Part shown: one piece after another, positions 8,252 through 15,893 of the stretch
How positions within the stretch are numbered: position 1 is the stretch's first letter
How the letters are laid out: the number at the start of each line of letters is the position of its first letter
Assembly: GCA_028868535.1 (NCBI GenBank)
Contig: JAGWUH010000008.1
Location: forward strand, 1 to 64,000
Direction: 5' to 3'
Origin: Sphingomonadales bacterium
Lineage (GTDB): Bacteria > Pseudomonadota > Alphaproteobacteria > Sphingomonadales > Sphingomonadaceae
DNA length: 64,000 nucleotides
Notes under the pieces: model-generated
What the model saw: the letters and a program-made list of their open reading frames with translations, nothing else
The model's database searches: none
What the model was told of the DNA's origin: nothing
Translations under genes and position numbers: made by a program

Positions 8252-8953
8252 ATGGCCACGTTCGTGTTGGTGCCGGGTGCGATGCACGGAAGCTGGTGCT
8301 GGGACCGGGTGGTCCCGCTGCTCGAAGGCGAGGGGCACCGCGCGGTGGCGGTCGACTTGCCCGGCATGGGCCTGGGCGGGGCAGCCGCCGATGACGGCGT
8401 CACGCTGGCGGACTGGGGGGACCATGTCGCCGACGTGGTCCGCGCGCAGCCGGGGCCGGTGGTGCTGGTCGGGCACAGCCGGGGCGGCCTGGTGATCGGC
8501 GAGGCGGCGGAGCGTGTCCCGGCGCTGCTTGCGGGACTGATCTATGTCGCGGCGCTGCTGGTCCCGCCGGGCGAGAGCGTTGCCGGCCTGCGCGGGGTCG
8601 ACCCGGGCGCGGGACCGCATGCGGTTCCCGGTTTCGCGACGCTGACGGCGATGTTCTACCAGAAATGCTCGCCGGAGGATGCCGCCTGGGCGGTGGCGCG
8701 GCTGGAGGCGGAGCCGTTGCAGATGCTGACCAGCGCGGCGACGATCACGCCGGAACGCTGGGGACGGGTGCCGCGCGGCTATGTCGAGTGTCGCGACGAT
8801 GCGACGATCGCGCTGGTGGAACAGCGGCGGATGCAGGCGGCGCTGCCGTGCGATCCGGTGGTCACGCTCGACAGCGACCATTCGCCCTGGCTGTCCGCGC
8901 CGGCGGCGCTGGCCGGGGCGATGGCGGCGATGGCGCGGGGGTTCGGCGGCTGA
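8252..8953 (+). CDS. Alpha/beta-fold hydrolase (methyl-esterase/EstC type)
   Basis: A 233-residue soluble hydrolase. The oxyanion region LVPGAMHGSWCW is at the N-terminus, the nucleophile elbow is GHSRGG near residue 74, and the likely catalytic His is in LDSDHSPWLS near residue 211. This compact form resembles plant salicylate methylesterase-type and bacterial EstC-type esterases. The ATG was chosen with GGGAGAG just upstream; an in-frame GTG immediately before it is an alternative. It converges on the Rieske oxygenase gene with only 19 bases between stops. Substrate unknown. Confidence 0.82.
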   Translation: MATFVLVPGAMHGSWCWDRVVPLLEGEGHRAVAVDLPGMGLGGAAADDGVTLADWGDHVADVVRAQPGPVVLVGHSRGGLVIGEAAERVPALLAGLIYVAALLVPPGESVAGLRGVDPGAGPHAVPGFATLTAMFYQKCSPEDAAWAVARLEAEPLQMLTSAATITPERWGRVPRGYVECRDDATIALVEQRRMQAALPCDPVVTLDSDHSPWLSAPAALAGAMAAMARGFGG

Positions 8954-8972
8954 ACCGCCCGCGCCGGTTGCG

Positions 8973-10421
8973 TCAGCCGCAGGTGCCGGGGCAGGCGCGG
9001 GTGCGCTGCCAGTCCTTGCGGAACGGCGGCATCGCCACGTAGCGGTCGATCGCCTGCTCGAAGTGGCGGATGCGGACTTCCTGGTAGTTGGCCAGGGTGA
9101 TGCTGTCCTTCATCGAGGCTTCGAGGCCCTCCTGCTGGAGGAACAGGTTGTCGGTATCCTGGTCGAGGATGTCGCCGAATGCCGGGGGCATGCCTTCGGC
9201 TTCCTTGAACGACTGGTGATCTTCGAGGACCTGGCATTCGGCGGTGACCGGCTGGCTGCCGTCGGTGGGCAGGGGACGAAGGAACAGCACTTCGTAGAAC
9301 GACTTGCGGTGATCGCGCGGGTCGGGGCGGAAGCGGTAGACCATCGGCAGCGAGATGCCGGGGAAGATGAACATGTTGGGGAACAGGTTGTAGCTGAAGC
9401 AGTCGAGCAGCTCGCTGTCCGAATAGGCCGAGAGATCGGCGTTGTTGGCCGCCTCGAAGCTGTCGCGGTACATCTTTGCCATTGCCGCGCGCGCGGTCTC
9501 GCCGGGAGCGAGCTGGCGGGGCTTGCCGTCGAGCGAGGTGGGATCGCCGATGGTGAACTGCTCGAACACGTCCTGCTCGGTGATCTTGCCATAGAGGTGC
9601 GGGCTGACCACGCCGAGGGTGGAGATGAAGCGGTTCAGGTGCTCGCCATAGGTGTCGTACTGCGAGTTGGCATCGCCGTTCGAGGGCGAGACCTGCGGGT
9701 GGGTGGCGAGGACGTGGTAGGCCTCGTGGAAGGCTTCCTGGTTGAGCTTCCAGTTGCAGGGCAGGCGCTTCATCACGTGGAGGAAGGTGTAGCGGTCCTC
9801 GAGGTGCCAGGCCTTGAAGTGGGCCAGCGCCTCGGGCCCCATGTAGTCCTCGAGGCTGGGGGCGTCGGGGTCCATGTTGACGAAGACGAAGCCGCCGAGC
9901 GTGGCGACCCGGGCCTGCGGCAGGCCCTGTTCCTCCTTCGGCGCGTGCGGCAGGTCCCAGTCGCACAGCACGGTCTTGCAGGTGCCGTCGACGTTCCAGC
10001 TCCAGCCGTGGAACGGGCAGCGGAACTCGGTGGCGTTGCCCTCGGTGCCCGAGTGGCGCAGCTTGGTGCCGCGATGCAGACAGGCGTTGTGGTGGGCGCG
10101 GATCGAGCCGTCTTCCTGGCGGGTGACGATCAGCGAGTAGGGGCCGACGTCGTAGACCACGTAGTCGCCGGCTTCGGGAATATGTTCTTCGCGGCAGGCG
10201 AACTGCCAGGTGCGCGGCCACATGCTGGCGACCTCGCGCTCGGCGAACTCGGCGGTGGTGTAGCGATCGGAGGAGAAGTCCTCGTCGCCGAGGAAGGTGT
10301 AGCTTTCCGAGCGGACCCATTCGGGGGCGGGGTGGGCATCGCCGGCGATGATTTCCTGCGTGGTGATCGCCGGGCAGCGGGCTTCGCCGGGCTTCAGGCG
10401 CTTGGGATCGGCGTAGTTCAT
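8973..10421 (-). CDS. Rieske aromatic-ring-hydroxylating oxygenase, alpha subunit (copy 1)
   Basis: A 482-residue oxygenase. The Rieske [2Fe-2S] ligands are C114, H116, C135 and H138 (CLH and CPFH). The mononuclear iron site is in the helix with E233, H236 and H241 (EAYHVLATH), and its third ligand should be an Asp further on. Such enzymes insert dioxygen into aromatic or polycyclic substrates using electrons from a ferredoxin/reductase; neither is adjacent here. Downstream in the amidohydrolase operon (32-base gap) and clearly paralogous to the oxygenase at 43.8-45.3 kb. Start ATG with GGAGAA upstream. Substrate unknown. Confidence 0.92.
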   Translation of the reverse strand: MNYADPKRLKPGEARCPAITTQEIIAGDAHPAPEWVRSESYTFLGDEDFSSDRYTTAEFAEREVASMWPRTWQFACREEHIPEAGDYVVYDVGPYSLIVTRQEDGSIRAHHNACLHRGTKLRHSGTEGNATEFRCPFHGWSWNVDGTCKTVLCDWDLPHAPKEEQGLPQARVATLGGFVFVNMDPDAPSLEDYMGPEALAHFKAWHLEDRYTFLHVMKRLPCNWKLNQEAFHEAYHVLATHPQVSPSNGDANSQYDTYGEHLNRFISTLGVVSPHLYGKITEQDVFEQFTIGDPTSLDGKPRQLAPGETARAAMAKMYRDSFEAANNADLSAYSDSELLDCFSYNLFPNMFIFPGISLPMVYRFRPDPRDHRKSFYEVLFLRPLPTDGSQPVTAECQVLEDHQSFKEAEGMPPAFGDILDQDTDNLFLQQEGLEASMKDSITLANYQEVRIRHFEQAIDRYVAMPPFRKDWQRTRACPGTCG

Positions 10422-10453
10422 GGCGGTTCTCCGGGGGGCTTGCAGCGGGTGGG

Positions 10454-11692
10454 TCAGGCGGCGGCGTGCTTGTGGATCGCGCCGTCCTTCATGATCAGGG
10501 CGAGACGGGCGGCGTCGGTGAGGATCGAGACGTCGGCGAGGGGGTCGCCGTCGACCAGCAGCAGGTCCGCCAGCATGCCGGGTTCGAGCGTGCCGAGCTT
10601 GCCGGCAGCGTTCATCGCGCGGCCGCCGTTGCGGGTGGCGCAGACCAGCGCCTCGGCCGGCGAATAGCCGAAGAAGTCAACGAAGTGCTTGATGTCGCGG
10701 GCGTTGGTGCCTTGCGGGTTGAAGGCGATGCCGTAGTCGCCGCCGATCAGGTGGCGGATGCCGCGCTTGCGCAGCGCGCTGTGGGTTTCGGCGCCGGCGG
10801 CGACGAGCTCGTCGATGCGCATGGCGCAGGCGACCTCGCGGGTGATGCCCCAGGGCTCGGCTTCGTGGAGCATCGTGTAGAGCAGGCCGAACGCCGGGGT
10901 GACGAACACGCGGTCCTTCATGCTCTCCAGCATGTCGAGCATTTCCTCGTCGTGGTATTCGACGTGGTAGAACATGTCGACGCCGGCGCGGACGCAGGAC
11001 TTGGTACCCTCGATCGAGCGGGTGTGGGCGTTGACCATCTTGCCGAAGGCGTGCGCGGTCTGGCAGGCCATCAGCACTTCGTCGTGCGCCATCGGCGTGC
11101 AATCGCCGGGGGTGCCGGGGTAGAACGGGTCGCCCGAGACATCGAGCTTGATGTTGTCGACCCCGGAGCGACATTGCAGGCGGACGGCGTGGCGCATCTG
11201 TTCGGGACCGTCGACCAGCATCGACGGGCCTTGCCGCGGGTCGTGGTCGCGGCCTTCGTCGCCCATCGCGCCGGTGACGCTGATTTCGAGGCCGGCGGCG
11301 CGGATGCGCGGGCCGGCCATGCGACCGGCGGCGATCTCGTTGCGGACGGCGACGGCCATGCGCTGCTTGGCCTCGGACGCGGAATAGATGCTGGTGAAGC
11401 CGTGGTCGAACAGCAGGCGGGCGTTGCGGGCGGAGGCCAGCGCCTGTTCCTCGGGCGGGACGATCATCAGGCCTTCGGTGGCGGTGATGCCGTCGAACGA
11501 GATGTGGCCGTGGCCTTCGGTCATGCCGGGCATCAGGAACTTGCCGGCCGCATCGATGACGAGGGCATCGTCGGCGGTGAGCGACGGGCCGACGGCGGCG
11601 ATGGCGTTGCCTGCGACCAGCAGGTCGCCGGTGAACGGCGCCGCGCCGGTGGCGTCGAATATCGTGGCGCCCTTGATCAGCGTGCGGGCCAT
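10454..11692 (-). CDS. Metal-dependent amidohydrolase, imidazolonepropionase/prolidase-like (copy 1)
   Basis: A 412-residue amidohydrolase-superfamily TIM barrel. Visible metal-site residues are H61 and H63 (GHGH), K182 in the IKLDVSGDP segment (likely carbamylated), H223 (NAHTRS), H243 and D319 (GGDYG). This is the set of a binuclear cyclic-amide, lactone or peptidase-like hydrolase. It is first in a two-gene operon with a Rieske oxygenase. Start ATG follows a GAGAGGGA ribosome site; the longer upstream frame is not needed. Closely similar in length and active site to the copy at 45.3-46.5 kb, which is also followed by a Rieske gene. Confidence 0.88.
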   Translation of the reverse strand: MARTLIKGATIFDATGAAPFTGDLLVAGNAIAAVGPSLTADDALVIDAAGKFLMPGMTEGHGHISFDGITATEGLMIVPPEEQALASARNARLLFDHGFTSIYSASEAKQRMAVAVRNEIAAGRMAGPRIRAAGLEISVTGAMGDEGRDHDPRQGPSMLVDGPEQMRHAVRLQCRSGVDNIKLDVSGDPFYPGTPGDCTPMAHDEVLMACQTAHAFGKMVNAHTRSIEGTKSCVRAGVDMFYHVEYHDEEMLDMLESMKDRVFVTPAFGLLYTMLHEAEPWGITREVACAMRIDELVAAGAETHSALRKRGIRHLIGGDYGIAFNPQGTNARDIKHFVDFFGYSPAEALVCATRNGGRAMNAAGKLGTLEPGMLADLLLVDGDPLADVSILTDAARLALIMKDGAIHKHAAA

Positions 11693-11832
11693 CGCCGGCT
11701 TCCCTCTCTCCGGGACGCCTGGTGCGTCCGATGGCGGGAAGGGGTAGGTCCGGCGGCGCGCGGCCATCGTTGACGAGAATCAAGGCGGGGCTTGACCGGG
11801 GCAGCAGTCGGTTTGCCCCGCGCCGTAGTTTG

Positions 11833-11866
11833 TGACCCTGGCGGAGCGATGTTGCCGCCAGGGTCA
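11833..11866. terminator. 12-bp inverted repeat downstream of the SIMPL gene
   Basis: Arms TGACCCTGGCGG and CCGCCAGGGTCA are perfect and flank a 10-base loop. It sits beyond the stop of the SIMPL-domain gene and upstream of the amidohydrolase, both on the minus strand. It would act as a terminator for the SIMPL transcript. No U-tract follows, so efficiency is uncertain. Confidence 0.6.
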
Positions 11867-11871
11867 AGTGC

Positions 11872-11927
11872 GGGCCGGGATCAGGGGGCCGGGATCAGGG
11901 GGCCGGGATCATGGGGCCGGGATCAGG
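11872..11927. repeat. Four tandem 14-bp repeats covering the SIMPL stop codon
   Basis: Four consecutive copies of GGGCCGGGATCAGG; the third differs at one base (T for G). The last copy overlaps the final proline codon and the stop codon of the SIMPL gene on the other strand; the other three extend downstream. The unit length is not a multiple of three, so the array arose by duplication across the gene end rather than as coding sequence. Confidence 0.9.
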
Positions 11928-12648
11928 GGGCGAGTTCGTACTGGATGGTGACGTTGACGTTCATCGCCACTTCGCCGGCCTCCACCGGGCTGGGGGCGGC
12001 GTCCATCGCCATCGCCTTGGCGGCGTAGAACACGCGCGGTTGCGGCTGGTAGCCGCCCGATTCGGCGATCGACAGCACGCGCAGGACGTGGAGGCCGGCG
12101 GCCTTCGCGTAGAGATCGGCGCGGGCGCGGGCGGACTTCATCGCCGCAAGGCGGGCTTCGTCCAGCGCGGCGTCGGGGTTGTCGAGGCTGAAGTCGGGGC
12201 CGTTGACCTGGTTGGCGCCGGCGTTGACCAGCGTGTCGATCACCGCGCCCATCTTCGCAAGGTCGCGGGCGCGGACGGCGACGGTGTTGCTGGCCTGGTA
12301 GCCGACGACGCGCGGCGGGCGGTTGTCCGGGCGGGGGCCGTCCTCGTACTGCGGATTGAGCGAGAGGTTGGCGGTCTGGATGTCGCGCGGGGCCACGCCC
12401 TGCGCCTTCAGCGCCGCGATCACGCGGTTCATCGCCGCGGCATTGGCGGCCATGGCGGCGGACGCGGTTTTCGCGGTGCTGGCGACGCCGGTGGAGAACG
12501 TGGCGAGATCGGGGGTGCGGGTGGACCTGCCCTCGGCGGTGACCGTCAGCAGCGTGTTGCCGGCGGCGACGGTGGGCGCCTCGGCCGCGTGCGCGGCGAG
12601 GGGGAGGGCGGCGGCGAGCGCGAGCGGGGCGAGGAGAGTGGATTTCAT
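11923..12648 (-). CDS. SIMPL-domain (DUF541) periplasmic protein
   Basis: A 241-residue exported protein. A signal peptide at residues 1-21 (MKSTLLAPLALAAALPLAAHA) is followed by the SIMPL/DUF541 domain with its conserved start TVTAEGRSTRTPDLATF, the middle VVGYQASNTVAVRARDL and the end VAMNVNVTIQYELAP. Members such as YggE are linked to oxidative-stress tolerance and form periplasmic oligomers; the molecular role is not settled. The stop codon lies inside a 14-bp tandem repeat. It appears monocistronic. Confidence 0.88.
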   Translation of the reverse strand: MKSTLLAPLALAAALPLAAHAAEAPTVAAGNTLLTVTAEGRSTRTPDLATFSTGVASTAKTASAAMAANAAAMNRVIAALKAQGVAPRDIQTANLSLNPQYEDGPRPDNRPPRVVGYQASNTVAVRARDLAKMGAVIDTLVNAGANQVNGPDFSLDNPDAALDEARLAAMKSARARADLYAKAAGLHVLRVLSIAESGGYQPQPRVFYAAKAMAMDAAPSPVEAGEVAMNVNVTIQYELAP

Positions 12649-12710
12649 GGGCTGACTCCCGGGTGGATGGAAGGAGTTTCGTTCAGGCGGGATTGCGCGA
12701 AGCTGAACGA

Positions 12711-13238
12711 TCAGCACAGCGGCTTTTGCAGGACGGCCATCGGCAGGTTCCAGCCGGGCTCCGGGAAATCGCGGGTCTCGCCGGTCAGGTGGTAGCCGCG
12801 TCGCTGGTAGTAGGCGATCAGTTCGGGGCGGGCGGCGATGACGGTCATTTCCATCGCCGTCGCGGCGAATTCGCGGCGGGCGGCGGCTTCGGCCCGTTCG
12901 AGCAGGCGGCGGCCGAGGCCGTTGGCCTGGCGGGCGGGATCGACCGCGAACATGCCGAGATAGGCGAGTCCCGCGCCGAGGTCGGTGCCCAGGTCGGTGC
13001 CGAGGTCGGTGATCGTGATGCAGCCGTGCAGGGTGCCGCCGGCTTCGGCGAGGATCACGCGCTGCGCGGGGTTGGCCAGGACGGCGGCGAGGTCCGCGTC
13101 CGCAATGCGCTCGTTGTCGAGCAGGTCGGCCTCGTGAGTCCAGCCGCCGCGCGCGCTGTCCCCCCGGTAAGCGCTTTCGACCAGCGTTTTCAGCGGGGCG
13201 AGATCGGCGGGGGTGGCGAAGCGGTACGAGACGGTCAG
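12711..13238 (-). CDS. GNAT-family N-acetyltransferase
   Basis: About 175 residues with a GNAT fold: YRFATPADLAPLKTLVE at the start, the acetyl-CoA loop ARQANGLGRRLLERAE near residue 120, and the end IAYYQRRGYHLTGETRDFPEPGWN. Substrate unknown. No ATG, GTG or TTG lies at a suitable place. The frame is best explained by a CTG start overlapping the pyrF stop (CTGA), with GAGG seven bases upstream, so translation would be coupled to pyrF. A start further inside pyrF cannot be excluded. It contains three TDLG repeats. Confidence 0.75.
   Translation of the reverse strand: MTVSYRFATPADLAPLKTLVESAYRGDSARGGWTHEADLLDNERIADADLAAVLANPAQRVILAEAGGTLHGCITITDLGTDLGTDLGAGLAYLGMFAVDPARQANGLGRRLLERAEAAARREFAATAMEMTVIAARPELIAYYQRRGYHLTGETRDFPEPGWNLPMAVLQKPLC
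12978..13013. repeat. 12-bp in-frame tandem repeat inside the GNAT gene
   Basis: Three near-identical units of GAGGTCGGTGCC, in frame with the gene, encode the tandem peptide TDLGTDLGTDLG between two core strands of the GNAT fold. The units differ by one or two bases. Copy number could vary between strains without breaking the reading frame. Confidence 0.85.
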
Positions 13239-13915
13239 AGCGTGGCCTCGATCGCTCGCGCGGCGGCGACCGGGTCTTCGGCGCGGCTGATCGGGCGGCC
13301 GACGACGAGGACGCTGGCGCCGGCGTCGCGCGCCTCGCGCGGGGTGACGGTGCGCTTCTGGTCGGCGCTTGGCTTGCCGGTGCCGGGGCGGAGGCCGGGG
13401 ACGACGAAGAACCCGTCCTTCCACTGGCGGCGAATGGCAGCAACCTCGTGGCCCGAGCAGACGATGCCGTCGAGCCCGGCGGAATGGGCGAGATCGGCGA
13501 GGCGCAGCGCCTGGTCGTGCGCGGAGCCGCCGATGCCGGTGGCGGCGAGATCGCCCTCGTCGAGGCTGGTGAGCACGGTGACGGCGACGACCTTGCAGTG
13601 TTCGCCGGCGGCAGCCTTGGCGTCTTCCATCATCGCGCGGCCGCCGGCGGCGTGGACGGTGACGATCGCCGGTTCGAGCACGTGGATCGACTGCATGGCG
13701 GCGGCGACGGTGTTGGGGATGTCGTGCAGCTTGAGATCGAGGAAGATCGGCAGGCCGACGTGGGCGATCTCGTGGACGCCGTGATGGCCGTGGGCGCAGA
13801 AGAACTCGAGCCCGAGCTTGAGGCCGCCGACGTGGCCCTTGACCTTTTGCGCGAGCGCGACGGCCGCATCGAGCCGGGGCAGGTCAAGCGCGAGGAACAG
13901 CGGATTGTGATGCAT
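13235..13915 (-). CDS. pyrF: Orotidine-5'-phosphate decarboxylase
   Basis: A 226-residue class I OMP decarboxylase that makes UMP in pyrimidine synthesis. The catalytic DXKXXD motif is in FLDLKLHDIPNTV near residue 58, and the phosphate-binding PGLRPGTGKPSADQKR loop is near residue 170. The ATG is the first in frame that keeps the barrel's first strand (LFLALDLP); the longer frame upstream is a shadow. It sits five bases after lapA and overlaps the following GNAT gene. Confidence 0.95.
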   Translation of the reverse strand: MHHNPLFLALDLPRLDAAVALAQKVKGHVGGLKLGLEFFCAHGHHGVHEIAHVGLPIFLDLKLHDIPNTVAAAMQSIHVLEPAIVTVHAAGGRAMMEDAKAAAGEHCKVVAVTVLTSLDEGDLAATGIGGSAHDQALRLADLAHSAGLDGIVCSGHEVAAIRRQWKDGFFVVPGLRPGTGKPSADQKRTVTPREARDAGASVLVVGRPISRAEDPVAAARAIEATL

Positions 13916-13920
13916 GGAAA

Positions 13921-14262
13921 TCAGGATCCCGGTTGGTCTTCTGGGGGAGCGGCCGGCGTGAGGCCGGCGGGCTGGGGGACGGCGAGTTCGGCGGGGGGGA
14001 CGACTTCGGTGGCGCGGACGGTGTTCTCCAGCGCGGCGATGCGGCGATGGAGGCGCCAGCGCGCCGCCTTGGCCAGCAGCCAGGTGGGCATCATCCCGAG
14101 CAGGAAGAACGTGAGCGCGATGATGCCGACCGGCCACTCGAAATGGAGGTAGCCCTTTTCGAGCGGCCAGAAATTGACCGGGGCAGGGCCCCAGTTCATC
14201 GCGATGAAGGCGACGAGGAGCGCGGTAACGACTACCCAGAAGATCGTGCGGATGACCTGCAT
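13921..14262 (-). CDS. LapA-domain inner-membrane protein
   Basis: A 113-residue protein with two hydrophobic segments (about residues 5-22 and 44-62), the conserved NWGPAPVNFWPL between them, and a coiled, basic then proline-rich cytoplasmic tail. This is the LapA/DUF1049 pattern; in E. coli LapA helps LapB coordinate lipopolysaccharide assembly and FtsH turnover of LpxC. The gene lies directly before pyrF, an arrangement common in sphingomonads. Function here is inferred from the family. Confidence 0.8.
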   Translation of the reverse strand: MQVIRTIFWVVVTALLVAFIAMNWGPAPVNFWPLEKGYLHFEWPVGIIALTFFLLGMMPTWLLAKAARWRLHRRIAALENTVRATEVVPPAELAVPQPAGLTPAAPPEDQPGS

Positions 14263-14338
14263 GGCTGAACGCCCCTCTTCCCTGTCGCGCCCCGACGCCA
14301 GGGTCTAGGGCGGATTTTCCGGCAAGGGAAGGGCGCGG

Positions 14339-15652
14339 TTACGCCCCGAACACGCGACGGAAGATCGTGTCGACCGCCTTGAAGTGATAGTCGAGGTTGA
14401 ACTTGTCCTCGATCTGCGCCGGGGTCAGCGCGGCGGCGACTTCGGGATCGGCCTTGAGCAGCTCCATCAGGTTGAGCTGGCCGTCCGATTCCCAGACCTT
14501 CATCGCGTTGCGCTGGACCAGGCGATAGGCGGCGTCGCGCTCCAGCCCGGCCTGGGTCAGCGCCAGCAGCACGCGCTGCGAGTGGACGAGGCCGCCCATC
14601 TTGTCGAGGTTCTTCTGCATCCGCTCCGGATAGACGACGAGCTTGTCGATCACCGAGGTGAGGCGGGCGAGCGAGAAATCGAGCGTGATCGTGGCATCGG
14701 GGCCGATGTAGCGTTCGACCGAGGAGTGCGAGATGTCGCGTTCGTGCCAGAGCGCGACGTTTTCCAGCGCCGGGGTGACGGCCGAGCGGACGACGCGGGC
14801 GAGGCCGGTGAGGTTTTCGGTGAGCACCGGGTTGCGCTTGTGCGGCATCGCCGACGAGCCCTTCTGGCCCGGGGAGAAATACTCCTCGGCCTCGAGCACT
14901 TCGGTGCGCTGGAGGTGGCGGACTTCGGTGGCGAGGCGCTCAATGCTGCTGGCGATGACGCCGAGCGTGGCGAAGAACATCGCGTGGCGATCGCGCGGGA
15001 TCACCTGGGTGCTGACCGGCTCGACCGCGAGGCCGAGCTTTTCGGCGACGTATTCCTCCACCGCGGGATCGATGTTGGCGAACGTGCCGACGGCGCCCGA
15101 GATCGCGCAGGTGGCGATTTCGGCGCGGGCGTGCTGGAGGCGGGCCTTGCAGCGGGTGAACTCGGCGTAGGCTTCCGCCAGCTTCTTGCCGAAGGTGGTG
15201 GGTTCGGCGTGGATGCCGTGGCTGCGGCCGATGGTGGGGGTGTACTTGTGCTCATAGGCGCGGCGCTTGATCGCTTCGAGCAGGGCGTCGAGATCGGCGA
15301 GCAGGATGTCCGCGGCGCGGGCGAGCTGGACGGCGAGGGTGGTGTCGAGCACGTCGGAGCTGGTCATGCCCTGGTGCATGAAGCGGGCCTCCGGCCCGAC
15401 CTGCTGCGCGACCCAGTCGAGGAAGGCGATGACGTCGTGCTTGGTGACCGCCTCGATCGCGTCGATCGCGGCGACGTCGATCGCCGGGTTGGTGGCCCAC
15501 CAGTCCCACAGCGCCCTGGCGCCCGAGGGCGGGACGACGCCGAGCTCGCCGAGCTTCTCGGTGGCGTGGGCCTCGATCTCGAACCAGATCCGGTAGCGGG
15601 CTTCCGGTTCCCAGATCGCGGTCATCTGGGGCCTTGCGTAGCGGGGGACCAT
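14339..15652 (-). CDS. purB: Adenylosuccinate lyase
   Basis: A 437-residue fumarase/aspartase-superfamily enzyme acting twice in purine synthesis, on SAICAR and on adenylosuccinate. The signature GQKGSSAMPHKRNPVLTENL is near residue 260, with the MTSSDVLDTT and GRSHGIHAEPTTFGKK blocks in their usual order. Length is normal. The ATG before VPRYARPQM was chosen because PurB proteins begin with this sequence; the longer frame upstream runs into the promoter region of the divergent peptidase gene. Confidence 0.96.
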   Translation of the reverse strand: MVPRYARPQMTAIWEPEARYRIWFEIEAHATEKLGELGVVPPSGARALWDWWATNPAIDVAAIDAIEAVTKHDVIAFLDWVAQQVGPEARFMHQGMTSSDVLDTTLAVQLARAADILLADLDALLEAIKRRAYEHKYTPTIGRSHGIHAEPTTFGKKLAEAYAEFTRCKARLQHARAEIATCAISGAVGTFANIDPAVEEYVAEKLGLAVEPVSTQVIPRDRHAMFFATLGVIASSIERLATEVRHLQRTEVLEAEEYFSPGQKGSSAMPHKRNPVLTENLTGLARVVRSAVTPALENVALWHERDISHSSVERYIGPDATITLDFSLARLTSVIDKLVVYPERMQKNLDKMGGLVHSQRVLLALTQAGLERDAAYRLVQRNAMKVWESDGQLNLMELLKADPEVAAALTPAQIEDKFNLDYHFKAVDTIFRRVFGA

Positions 15653-15756
15653 GGTTCGACTCCTTTGCGTGATGGCCGGGCCGCTAGGGGGCGGGGCGGC
15701 GAAAGGCAAGGGGTGCGGCGGGTTGCCGGAGTCGCATAACCAGATTGGTGAAATTG

Positions 15757-15785
15757 TTGACATTGCGCGATGTTCTGCGTATGTT
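15757..15785 (+). promoter_or_regulatory. Strong sigma-70-type promoter for the prolyl oligopeptidase gene
   Basis: TTGACA and TATGTT are separated by exactly 17 bases in the divergent gap between purB and the peptidase gene, reading toward the peptidase. This is a near-consensus housekeeping promoter and the clearest in the window. Transcription would start near position 15792, leaving a leader of roughly 100 bases. Confidence 0.75.
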
Positions 15786-15812
15786 CTGGCCCGAAGGTTG
15801 ATTCGGAAAAGT

Positions 15813-15830
15813 GCTGACAGGGATGTCAGC
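15813..15830 (+). promoter_or_regulatory. Small hairpin in the prolyl oligopeptidase leader
   Basis: GCTGACA and TGTCAGC form a 7-bp stem with a GGGA loop, about 20 bases after the predicted transcription start and well before the coding start. It could stabilise the leader or bind a regulator; function is unproven. Confidence 0.4.
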
Positions 15831-15893
15831 GGCTGGCGCGGAGGGGGAAACTTGGGCATGTTGCGACGGTGGGCGATGCTGGGAGAACGTTGG

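Noticed and set aside
8781..10667. A 628-residue plus-strand frame opposite the first Rieske gene
   Set aside because: Composition is that of a reverse-frame shadow, while the minus strand encodes a complete Rieske oxygenase.
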